DNA of 16,014 nucleotides, from NCBI GenBank assembly GCA_945866155.1, contig CAMBGL010000017.1:1-16014 (forward strand), given 5' to 3'. The notes beneath the pieces are model-generated. The model did no database searches. It was given only the letters and a program-made list of their open reading frames with translations, and was not told the origin of the DNA. Each line of letters begins with the position of its first letter. Position 1 is the stretch's first letter. This stretch comes from Bifidobacterium breve. Its GTDB lineage: Bacteria; Actinomycetota; Actinomycetes; Nanopelagicales; Nanopelagicaceae. Positions 1-6,966 of the stretch are shown here, in pieces. A program made the translations under genes and the position numbers.

Positions 1-392
1 TGGAGTTAAAAGTTAAAGGCAATCGCGCTCGCGAATGGTGGGGAATCGATCCAGCTATTGCTGCCGGCTATGCCAAAGTAGAAGTTTCTTATCCAGATGG
101 AACCAAAAAAGTAGCCACGGTAACCGCTAAATATGATTCGAAAAATGACTGGATCAATCTGCTCGCCTATGGCTTTACCTATTCGATGCCACAGTTGGCG
201 ATTAGCTTTAAACCTCCCGCTGAGGCTAAGAAGATGGATCCAGTTGATGAGGCTAACAAAGTAGTTCCAGCTGCTGAGGCTAACAAAGTAGTTCAGGCTA
301 AAAAAATGACAATTACCTGCGCTAAAGGTAAAACAACAAAGAAAGTCAGTGCAGTGAATCCAAAATGCCCTAAGGGATACAAGAAGAAATAA
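1..392 (+). CDS. Secreted/surface protein with conserved two-Cys Lys-rich C-terminal tail (partial, 5' end missing)
   Basis: The reading frame is open from base 3 and runs off the left edge, so only about the last 129 residues are visible; the ATG at 186 is internal, since the upstream frame is coding-like and homologous to a neighbour. The visible part has a beta-rich end (VEVSYPDG... then GFTYSMPQL), a linker of 9-residue repeats (DEANKVVPA, AEANKVVQA), and a tail with CAKGKTTKKV followed by PKCPKGYKKK at the very end. The body aligns with the C-terminal part of the complete protein at 1651-3180 (VEITYKDG..., GFGYSMPTL), so the two are paralogues. That relative has a signal peptide, so export is inferred for this one. 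The function is unknown. The tail could serve surface retention or folding, but nothing in the sequence proves this. Confidence 0.8.
   Translation, partial: ELKVKGNRAREWWGIDPAIAAGYAKVEVSYPDGTKKVATVTAKYDSKNDWINLLAYGFTYSMPQLAISFKPPAEAKKMDPVDEANKVVPAAEANKVVQAKKMTITCAKGKTTKKVSAVNPKCPKGYKKK
248..294 (+). repeat. Tandem 27-bp (9-aa) repeat in the linker of the surface protein
   Basis: The 20-mer TGAGGCTAACAAAGTAGTTC occurs perfectly at 248-267 and 275-294, giving a 27-bp period that encodes (D/A)EANKVVPA-like units. A degenerate first copy (PAEAKKMDP) lies just upstream, from about 216. The near-identity of the DNA suggests recent duplication or slippage. The repeats lie in a charged, Ala/Lys-rich linker between the folded part and the conserved tail. 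Confidence 0.8.
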
Positions 393-451
393 ACCTGCCA
401 GTGTGGGTTACCACGCGAGGCACGGATGTAAGCCGATTTAGCAGAGTCTAA

Positions 452-1468
452 TTAAAGAGTAGAAGGATTAACTAAAATCTTTGGACCAACTCCTGCGCCT
501 TTAGGCCGCTTGCCAAGGAAGACATCGCCAACTTCATCTAGTCCAATTGTCGCGCCAACAACAATTCGAGGATCAACACGACCTGATTTAATAAATTCAA
601 TTGAATGCGGCAATCCGGGTGAACCAGAGAGAATTCCAACCGTTGTTATATCTTTGAAAACTAATTTTCGGGAATCAATAAGTGCCGAATTATTATCAAG
701 ACCGATCAAGACAATTCGCCCGCCCGGTTCGACTAGATCAACTAACTTTGCTGGAACTTCACGATCAAAAGTCGCATCAATGACTACGTCATAGCCACCA
801 TCGACCTCCATCATGTTTTCACCAGCAGATTTGGCGCCAACTTCAATTGCTAACTTGATTGTTACAGGATCTTTTCCAACCATGTGAACGGTAGCGCCCA
901 TTGCAATGCAAAATTGGGCGCACAACAAGCCAATAGTTCCAGTACCCCAAATTAAAATCTGCTTACCCGGCCCCGCTTGAGCTGCATCAGCTACCCGCCA
1001 GGCATTCGCTGCTGGTTCAACAAGTGCGCCGATAGTGTCATCAAAAGATTCAGGGATCTCGTGCAAAAAGCGAGCAGGAATTGCTAACTGTTCGGCGAGT
1101 GCACCGCTCCAACCATTTCGAATTCCAACTTCAAAGCGGGTAGCACACGTATGTTGACGTCCAGTTGTACAACGTTTGCATTTACCACAACCGAGCATGA
1201 CATCACCAATAAAGCGACGACCGATTAATTTGGTATCTACCCCTGCGCCCACACTGATAACCGCCCCAGTCCATTCGTGGCCAAGGCGCATCGGATACTT
1301 TGCTTGACCATCATGGAGATAAGGCATCGAACCATTGAAGATTTCTACATCTGTTCCACATATACCGACGCGATTTACTTTAACTATTACGTCACCTGCT
1401 GAAGCAATCGGCGGAGCTACATCTTGTAATTCAAAGGTCTTTGGCGCCGTTACAACAAAGGCTTTCAT
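452..1468 (-). CDS. Zinc-dependent medium-chain alcohol/polyol dehydrogenase
   Basis: This 338-residue protein belongs to the medium-chain dehydrogenase/reductase superfamily (threonine/sorbitol dehydrogenase-like branch), which oxidises alcohols to carbonyls with NAD(P). Visible catalytic zinc ligands are Cys37 (in GICGTD) and His64-Glu65 (in GHEWTG). The structural zinc lobe is Cys94, Cys97, Cys100 and Cys108. The Rossmann glycine motif WGTGTIGL lies near residue 175. Length is normal for the family, and the protein should be cytosolic. The ATG at 1468 has no clear Shine-Dalgarno site; an AT-rich stretch just upstream may hold a -10 element and give a very short leader. The gene sits alone between the 3' ends of two paralogous surface-protein genes. 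The substrate cannot be read from the sequence; threonine, sorbitol or another polyol are all possible. Confidence 0.9.
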   Translation of the reverse strand: MKAFVVTAPKTFELQDVAPPIASAGDVIVKVNRVGICGTDVEIFNGSMPYLHDGQAKYPMRLGHEWTGAVISVGAGVDTKLIGRRFIGDVMLGCGKCKRCTTGRQHTCATRFEVGIRNGWSGALAEQLAIPARFLHEIPESFDDTIGALVEPAANAWRVADAAQAGPGKQILIWGTGTIGLLCAQFCIAMGATVHMVGKDPVTIKLAIEVGAKSAGENMMEVDGGYDVVIDATFDREVPAKLVDLVEPGGRIVLIGLDNNSALIDSRKLVFKDITTVGILSGSPGLPHSIEFIKSGRVDPRIVVGATIGLDEVGDVFLGKRPKGAGVGPKILVNPSTL

Positions 1469-1592
1469 AGTGCTGCAATCTTATTTGATACTAATTACAT
1501 AATGGAAGTGCTACGGACTGGATATAAATCTTCTGTAATAGATGGAAATGGCCTGGGTAGTCCAATAGCAGTGGCAGAAGAGTCAAAATCCT

Positions 1593-1619
1593 CCCAGTGT
1601 GGGTTTGACCCCCACTGGG
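1593..1619 (-). terminator. Hairpin downstream of the minus-strand surface-protein gene, possible weak terminator
   Basis: CCCAGTG (1593-1599) pairs with CACTGGG (1613-1619). After one mismatch, GGG (1601-1603) pairs with CCC (1609-1611), closing a 5-nt loop. Read on the minus strand, the stem lies 31 nt past the stop codon at 1651 and is followed by AGGATTTTGAC, a short T-rich run. It therefore fits a weak intrinsic terminator of the 1651-3180 gene better than anything on the plus strand. The rest of the 182-bp spacer (1469-1650) shows nothing I can name beyond AT-rich sequence upstream of the dehydrogenase. Confidence 0.5.
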
Positions 1620-1650
1620 TATGCTCCAAAATTTCTATTTGCCCAACTTA

Positions 1651-3180
1651 CTATTTTTTCTTATAACCAGATGGACATTTAGGTGCAACACTTTTTACTA
1701 CCTTCGTAGATTTGCCTTTGATGCAAATTATCGAAAGTAGTTTCGGTTTAATTTTCGAAGCAGTGGCTACCTTTTCAGGAACAGGTGTCACTTCTTTTGC
1801 CACAATTGGCAGGATTTCTTTAAGGACTAATGTTGGCATTGAGTAGCCAAAACCAGAAGAATTGAAGTTATAGAAATTCTCACTAGAGGTTAGGTTTGTC
1901 GTAACAACTTTTGGTACTCCATCTTTGTATGTAATTTCTACTCCCAAATTCTCCGGGAGTACCTTGTTATCCCATATGCACTTTGCGAGATCTTTTCTTA
2001 GCGAAATGCCATAAGTGCCTAAATTTGGAGTTCCATCGGGCTTTAAATGTGTTGCACCCACTGTGTACGAGAGGCCACTGTCAGTTGTAGCAGGTGGGTC
2101 AAATGAGAAGACTGTTGCATTCGAAGTTACTACACCTACAAACCCCTCGGGCGCAGCACATGTCCCAAACTTATCCGACGGTTTAGTCCAGTCACGCATA
2201 TTAGACATCGACCAAAGAAGTGAAGAGAATTGTGCTTTATCACTAAATAACGGCTCCCACTGCGAGAAAACTCTAAAGGTAGATTCATTATTCATTCCAT
2301 AACCTAAACTTTGCCAAGGTGTTTTATCATTCCAACTTCTTGGGTCGCTTGTTAATCCGCAATACGAGAGTGGGATGCAATTGCTAACAAGGTCACTCAC
2401 ATATTCTGGTGGCATTTTTGCGTACTCTACTTCTGTGCCTGCCGCATAAACCATTACTGCGCCACCAGAAATAATGAGTTCCCCCGCACCCGTTAGATCA
2501 ATAGTTGGTTTGGTGAGACGACCGACAAACCAACCGGAGGAAGACTTTACGAATTTCCCAAGTTTTATATGAACTTGAAATTCAGAATACGGCGCATTTA
2601 TGGTGCCGGGTTGGGAGATTTCGACTCCAAATCCACTAGGCCTGTAGGTGATTGCATTATTGGTACCAAAGTTTTTAGAATCACCATCGAAATAACCGTT
2701 GGTAGTTGCCTGTAAACTTACATCGATAAAACCTTTAGCGCTCCAATTATACGATTCTCCACCTGCGGGTAGATTAATCTCTGGAATAGAATTCCAGTTG
2801 GTATATGTACAAAAAGTGCAATTCTTTTTTGCCGGTGTTTTTACTTTTGCAGTCATCTTTGTCCATTTCAATCCTCCAATTTCGCGAACATCTAGCGAAT
2901 TAATGCAAGGAAAGCCCAAATTTTCTGAACACAGGGGAGCCGATGCGGTAAAAGTTTTGCTTGTGGTGTGAAAACTTATTGGGGATGCTGACCCCAGTCC
3001 TGCCTGTGAGACATATACCCATATTTTTCCTTGAGCCTCAGTTACTTCTGATGATCCAGCGGCGTAAAGATGTGAAACGTTGGATAAAACTAAAGATATT
3101 ACAAAGAAAAAAAATAGCCCTAAACGTCTATTTAATCTTATTAGATTTATCTCCATAGCCAAAGGTAGCAGTACAGTCAA
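1651..3180 (-). CDS. Secreted surface protein with conserved two-Cys Lys-rich C-terminal tail
   Basis: The protein has 509 residues. The N-terminus is a classical Sec signal: basic residues (RLNRR), a hydrophobic core (FFFFVISLVLS) and an AXA-like site near LYAAGSS. The first ATG (3178-3180) leaves eight extra residues before Met9, whose codon (3154-3156) would start the signal peptide more typically; neither start has a good ribosome-binding site. The mature part is Gly/Ser/Thr-rich, looks beta-rich and has scattered cysteine pairs (such as NCTFC), consistent with an extracytoplasmic fold. I recognise no catalytic domain. The C-terminal section (VEITYKDG, GFGYSMPTL) matches the partial protein at 1-392. 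Both end in the same tail, here CIKGKSTKVV and then PKCPSGYKKK. The function is unknown; it may be an envelope or surface protein. Confidence 0.85.
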   Translation of the reverse strand: MTVLLPLAMEINLIRLNRRLGLFFFFVISLVLSNVSHLYAAGSSEVTEAQGKIWVYVSQAGLGSASPISFHTTSKTFTASAPLCSENLGFPCINSLDVREIGGLKWTKMTAKVKTPAKKNCTFCTYTNWNSIPEINLPAGGESYNWSAKGFIDVSLQATTNGYFDGDSKNFGTNNAITYRPSGFGVEISQPGTINAPYSEFQVHIKLGKFVKSSSGWFVGRLTKPTIDLTGAGELIISGGAVMVYAAGTEVEYAKMPPEYVSDLVSNCIPLSYCGLTSDPRSWNDKTPWQSLGYGMNNESTFRVFSQWEPLFSDKAQFSSLLWSMSNMRDWTKPSDKFGTCAAPEGFVGVVTSNATVFSFDPPATTDSGLSYTVGATHLKPDGTPNLGTYGISLRKDLAKCIWDNKVLPENLGVEITYKDGVPKVVTTNLTSSENFYNFNSSGFGYSMPTLVLKEILPIVAKEVTPVPEKVATASKIKPKLLSIICIKGKSTKVVKSVAPKCPSGYKKK

Positions 3181-3224
3181 AAATAGGTCTGAGGGATTGG
3201 AATACGTAAGGGTGGACTTAGAAT

Positions 3225-3237
3225 GCGTAGCCTACGC
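3225..3237. promoter_or_regulatory. Inverted repeat in divergent spacer, possible operator
   Basis: GCGTAG-C-CTACGC is a perfect 6-1-6 inverted repeat, too tight for an RNA hairpin but suited to a dimeric DNA-binding protein. It lies in the 123-bp spacer between the divergent surface-protein gene and the FAD oxidoreductase. A second, smaller inverted repeat (ATTCT-TG-AGAAT, 3256-3267) lies nearer the oxidoreductase. TTGAGA (3260-3265) and TATCGT (3284-3289) could be its -35 and -10, which would give a very short leader before the ATG at 3304. All of this is inferred from pattern only. Confidence 0.3.
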
Positions 3238-3303
3238 GCGAGAAAGAATAGTTCAATTCTTGAGAATCAGATTTATTCAATTTTATCGTAGACTCTTTCT
3301 ACC

Positions 3304-4854
3304 ATGAGCGAAAAATATGATGTTGTAATTATTGGTGGTGGCCATAACGGTCTTGTAGCCGCATGTTATTTAGCGATGGCAAAGAAGAAAGTAATTATCC
3401 TCGAAGCTAACACCGAACTAGGTGGAGCTACTGCAAGCATTGAAGCCTTTGATGGAATGGATGTACGAATCTCTCGATATTCATATTTGGTCTCACTCTT
3501 ACCCGATCAGATCCTTGAAGATCTCTCAATAGATTTCGAAACAATAAGTCGCAAAGTTTCATCCTTTACACCTGCTAAACGTAATGGCGTTGATGTCGGG
3601 CTAATGGTAAATCGCCAGCTAGATACAGAGACGAAAGATTCGTTTGTGGCCCTTACAGGTAGCGATGGCGAATACAAGGCTTGGGATTCTTTCTATTCAG
3701 ATCTCTACGAACTTGCTCAAGTGATGGCTCCAACAATACTCAAACCGTTATTGACTAAAGAAGAGATGAAGAAGATTGCTCTAGATAATGGTTTGTCTGA
3801 TATCTGGGATGCAATTATGGAAAGACCATTGAGTGAAGTAATTGAGAGCACTTTTGCAGATGATTTAGTGCAGGGCGTTGTTCTAACAGATGGACTCATC
3901 GGAACCTTTACTCCATCGAATCATATGATGGCAAATATTTGTTTTCTCTACCATCTGATTGGAAATGGAACAGGTGAGTGGAAAGTGCCTGTAGGAGGAA
4001 TGGGTGCATTTGTAAAGAAACTAACTGCGCGCGCTACCGAATTAGGTGTTGAGATTAGAACTGATGCCAAAGTCGTAAAGATTGCGAACGATGCAACGGG
4101 AAAGACTATTCATATTGAAAATGGAGAGGTTTTCCATTCAGAATTTATTGCTGCAAATTGTGCGCCACAGGTACTTGCAAAGATTCTTGGAACTCCAGCG
4201 CCACAGTATGTTAAAGGCTCACAATTAAAAGTAAATATGCTGCTCAAGAAATTACCAAGGCTAAAAAGTGGCGCCGATTCTGTATCTGCCTTTGCTGGAA
4301 CTTTCCATATTGATGAGAGTTACGCGCAATGTGAGACTGCTTATCAGGAGGCTGCTGCTGGAAAGATTCCAACAGTTATTCCAGCGGAGATGTATTGCCA
4401 CACACTTACTGATCCGAGCATTCTTGGGCAATCTCTTAGAGAGCAGGGTTATCAAACGCTGACACTCTTTGCGCTCCATACTCCTGCAGATCTTTTTGAA
4501 AAAAATAACGAAGGTGTCAAGGCCGAGATGCTGCGTCGTATATTCAAACAACTCAATGAGTATTTGGTAGATCCAATTGAAGATTGTTTAGCAGTTGACA
4601 TTCATGGAGAACTTTGTGTCGAAGTAAAATCTCCTCAAGATTTAGAGAAAGACGTTGCACTTCCTGGCGGAAACATTTTCCATACCGACTTGCACTTTCC
4701 TTTTAGCGATGATGCGCAAGTCACCTCAGCCAATCGCTGGGGAGTCGAAACGGGGGATGCCAAGATCTTTATCTGTGGCGCAGGCGCGCTTCGGGGCGGT
4801 GGCGTCAGCGGTATCGGTGGGCACAACGCTGCTATGGCCATTCTGGGCCGCTAG
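3304..4854 (+). CDS. FAD-dependent oxidoreductase, phytoene dehydrogenase/PYROXD2-like (COG1233)
   Basis: This 516-residue flavoprotein has an N-terminal dinucleotide-binding fold: GGGHNG at residues 11-16, the acidic ribose-binding residue Glu34 in ILEAN, then the GGATAS segment. The C-terminal FAD-contacting motif lies near residues 490-510 (ICGAGALRGGGVSG, GGHNAAMAIL). That layout fits the phytoene-dehydrogenase-related family, and the GGGVSGIxGHNAA signature resembles the PYROXD2 branch more than true carotenoid desaturases. No carotenoid genes (crtB, crtE, crtY) are nearby, so a role in carotenoid synthesis is unsupported and the substrate is unknown. The ATG at 3304 has no Shine-Dalgarno sequence; it directly precedes the FAD motif, so the start is secure, and translation may be nearly leaderless. 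Confidence 0.88.
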   Translation: MSEKYDVVIIGGGHNGLVAACYLAMAKKKVIILEANTELGGATASIEAFDGMDVRISRYSYLVSLLPDQILEDLSIDFETISRKVSSFTPAKRNGVDVGLMVNRQLDTETKDSFVALTGSDGEYKAWDSFYSDLYELAQVMAPTILKPLLTKEEMKKIALDNGLSDIWDAIMERPLSEVIESTFADDLVQGVVLTDGLIGTFTPSNHMMANICFLYHLIGNGTGEWKVPVGGMGAFVKKLTARATELGVEIRTDAKVVKIANDATGKTIHIENGEVFHSEFIAANCAPQVLAKILGTPAPQYVKGSQLKVNMLLKKLPRLKSGADSVSAFAGTFHIDESYAQCETAYQEAAAGKIPTVIPAEMYCHTLTDPSILGQSLREQGYQTLTLFALHTPADLFEKNNEGVKAEMLRRIFKQLNEYLVDPIEDCLAVDIHGELCVEVKSPQDLEKDVALPGGNIFHTDLHFPFSDDAQVTSANRWGVETGDAKIFICGAGALRGGGVSGIGGHNAAMAILGR

Positions 4855-4901
4855 GGCGTGCACGGGAAGAATCTGAGCCCTATTATTGTTCTCACTAAGA
4901 A

Positions 4902-4918
4902 CGCTAGAAGTGCTAGCG
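4902..4918 (+). promoter_or_regulatory. Perfect 6-5-6 hairpin in the leader of the Bax inhibitor-like gene
   Basis: CGCTAG (4902-4907) pairs perfectly with CTAGCG (4913-4918) around a 5-nt loop, 19 nt before the ATG at 4938. It is followed by GAGATATAAAAGGAG and not a T-run, so it is not an intrinsic terminator of the upstream gene. TATTAT at 4881-4886 could be a -10 element, which would put the stem in the 5' leader just ahead of the Shine-Dalgarno site. It could equally be a DNA operator. Confidence 0.35.
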
Positions 4919-4937
4919 GAGATATAAAAGGAGAGAA

Positions 4938-5714
4938 ATGCAAAGTTCGAACCCGGTCCTAGGACGTGCTTTCGGAAACGGTAAGCGCGGATATGCCGCT
5001 TTTGATCCAAGCTCAACAACTCAAGCAGATTCTTCACAATTAGAAGAACTCTTTAACGCCCCAGCAGCATCATCGCTGCGTATGGGTCGTATGACTATCG
5101 ACGATGTAGTCACTCGCACTGGAATTTTATTTGCAGTACTTGTTGTAACAGGTGCTGGTGCATGGACACTCAATTTTGGTGGCGGTGCGCTCATGGTTGG
5201 TCTACTTGGCGGATTTGTGCTCGCTATGGTCAACTCATTTAGCAAGACAATTCGTCCAGCACTGGTCATTGCATACGCTGCATTTCAAGGTGTTGCACTC
5301 GGCACATTGAGCCATATTTACAACGATGCCTTCCCAGGAATTGTTAGCCAAGCAGTAATCGCAACGCTATGTGCATTTGCAGGAATGCTTTTTGCATATC
5401 GCAGCGGAAGAATTCGTGTAACACCAAAGTTCACACGTGTGATGCTCGGTTCACTTATCGGGTACCTAATCCTTTCAGTCGTAACAATCTTTACTGGCTT
5501 TCCAGCTGGTGGCTTAGGACTATTGATTGCTGTTGCAGGTGTTGGACTAGCATCATTTTTCCTAGTTCTAGATTTCGATCAAATCGAAAAAGGAATTGCT
5601 GCAGGAGCGCCAGAACAAGAATCATGGAGAGCATCATTTGGTCTCATGGTCACTGTTGTATGGCTCTACCTAGAAGTTCTACGTCTACTATCAATTCTGC
5701 GTAGCAACGACTAA
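4938..5714 (+). CDS. Bax inhibitor-1/YccA family multi-pass membrane protein
   Basis: This 258-residue protein has a soluble N-terminus of about 55 residues (GRAFGNGKRGYAAFD) followed by about seven hydrophobic segments, ending in a conserved LDFDQIEKG segment and a last helix (SFGLMVTVVWLYLEVLRLL). That is the architecture of the actinobacterial YccA/BI-1 family. The acidic pair in LDFDQIE resembles the aspartates that gate proton-sensitive calcium leak in studied bacterial members; such a role here is by family analogy only. The start is secure, with AAAGGAG a few bases upstream of the ATG. The gene follows the oxidoreductase by 83 nt and is closed by its own strong terminator. Its position in a free-living bacterium suggests a stress or ion-homeostasis role rather than anything apoptotic. 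Confidence 0.92.
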   Translation: MQSSNPVLGRAFGNGKRGYAAFDPSSTTQADSSQLEELFNAPAASSLRMGRMTIDDVVTRTGILFAVLVVTGAGAWTLNFGGGALMVGLLGGFVLAMVNSFSKTIRPALVIAYAAFQGVALGTLSHIYNDAFPGIVSQAVIATLCAFAGMLFAYRSGRIRVTPKFTRVMLGSLIGYLILSVVTIFTGFPAGGLGLLIAVAGVGLASFFLVLDFDQIEKGIAAGAPEQESWRASFGLMVTVVWLYLEVLRLLSILRSND

Positions 5715-5726
5715 TTACTTACTAAG

Positions 5727-5762
5727 AAACCCGCTCTGGCCAATGGCTGGGGCGGGTTTTTT
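5727..5762 (+). terminator. Rho-independent terminator after the Bax inhibitor-like gene
   Basis: AAACCCGC (5727-5734) pairs with GCGGGTTT (5752-5759). The stem continues with G-U tolerant pairs up to GGCC/GGCT (5738-5741 with 5745-5748), leaving only AAT as the loop. Six T residues (5757-5762) follow. It lies 12 nt after the stop of the plus-strand gene and abuts the stop codon of the convergent MFS gene. On the minus strand it is trailed by TTTCTTAG, so it may terminate in both directions. Confidence 0.9.
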
Positions 5763-6966
5763 ATTTGGGTAAGTAAGAACTCCTTGTTTCAGGCAATCTA
5801 TAAGAGAGCACAACTGCAATAAGGAAAATAACTCCAGTGGCTGCAAATGCTGTGCGATAGGAATAAGCATCGCAAATTGCGCCAACAACAATCGGGCCAA
5901 CCATCATCCCTGCATCCGCCGCCATTTGGAATAAGCCAATTACTTGACCACCCTTGCCTCCAATAACATCACCAACAACAGTTGCTGGAACTGTTGAAAG
6001 ATAGGCTCCGCCGATTCCAAGTATCACCATAGATAGTAAATACATCCAGGGATGAATAGTGAAGACCATAACTAAGACGCCAAGTGCCACGATAGATGTG
6101 CCAACAAGTGCTGCAAATCGTCGACCCTTTATATCTGAAATCTTTCCAGCTCGAAGTAGTAGAAATCCCTGAAAAATGGCTGAAAGAGTAAATCCATAAC
6201 CGACAACGGCGGTAGTTGAATTCAATTCTTCTATAACAAAGATTGGTAAAACAGAGGATCGAAGACCAAAGAGAACCCAGGTAGATAGAAAAGCAATAAC
6301 GAGTGCGTATCGATATGGTCGAAGTGCTAAGGCTTGGCGAATTGTTGTGTGAGCAAGCGCGCCTGAATCCTTTGTTCTTTTTCCAAGATTGGCACTGGTA
6401 AGAAAAAAGAATGCAATAAGACCTGAGATTGCTAATGTGAATGAATATGCGAAAAATGGAGCGCGAAGTGAAATAAGACTGAGTAGTCCGCCAATTGCAG
6501 GGCCGGTAATTCCACCAACTAAGAAAGCACCGTTATATAAGGACTGTGCTCGGCCCCGATGCTCGTCACTAACAGAGCGCATGATGACAGAGCCTGCTGC
6601 AACAGAGAACATTGAAGAGCCAAGGCCACCGGCAGAGCGAAAAATAAGTAGTTGCTGATAGCTATTAGATAATCCAACGAGCAATGTAAAGAGTGCAACC
6701 ATGGCAACCCCGCTAGAGAAGATTACGCGCTCACCAAAGTGATCTACCAATTTTCCTGAGATGAGCCCAGAAGAAAAGCGAGCAACGGCAAAGGCCGAGA
6801 CAATTAAGCCAACAGCTGCATTGTTTACACCAAAGGAGCGTGCAAAGACGGGGATTGCGGGTAGAACAATTCCAAAACCTAATGCAACAAAGAATGATGC
6901 AACAATAAGTATGTTTACTTCACGAGAAAATTGAGCAAAAGGTGAAGTGAATTTGGATCGAATCAA
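5761..6966 (-). CDS. Major facilitator superfamily transporter, 12-TM, drug-efflux-like
   Basis: This 401-residue protein has about twelve hydrophobic helices in two halves. The first cytoplasmic loop carries an MFS motif A variant (GKLVDHFGERV), and a second such loop comes after helix 8 (GKISDIKGRR). The pattern fits DHA1-type H+ antiporters or a multidrug/sugar efflux protein; the substrate is not readable. Translation starts at TTG (6964-6966), whose last two bases and the next base form the TGA stop of the upstream DHA2 gene (overlap TTGA). Coupled translation in one operon is therefore likely. It ends against the strong hairpin terminator shared with the convergent gene. Confidence 0.88.
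   Translation of the reverse strand: MIRSKFTSPFAQFSREVNILIVASFFVALGFGIVLPAIPVFARSFGVNNAAVGLIVSAFAVARFSSGLISGKLVDHFGERVIFSSGVAMVALFTLLVGLSNSYQQLLIFRSAGGLGSSMFSVAAGSVIMRSVSDEHRGRAQSLYNGAFLVGGITGPAIGGLLSLISLRAPFFAYSFTLAISGLIAFFFLTSANLGKRTKDSGALAHTTIRQALALRPYRYALVIAFLSTWVLFGLRSSVLPIFVIEELNSTTAVVGYGFTLSAIFQGFLLLRAGKISDIKGRRFAALVGTSIVALGVLVMVFTIHPWMYLLSMVILGIGGAYLSTVPATVVGDVIGGKGGQVIGLFQMAADAGMMVGPIVVGAICDAYSYRTAFAATGVIFLIAVVLSYRLPETRSSYLPK

Noticed and set aside
510..794. Plus-strand open frame opposite the alcohol dehydrogenase
   Set aside because: It is a shadow of the minus-strand gene, whose zinc and Rossmann motifs are clear. It has no ribosome-binding site or recognisable domain.
3304..4854. 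Naming the FAD oxidoreductase crtI (phytoene desaturase)
   Set aside because: Only family-level FAD motifs support it. No carotenoid genes adjoin, and the C-terminal signature points to a related but different branch.
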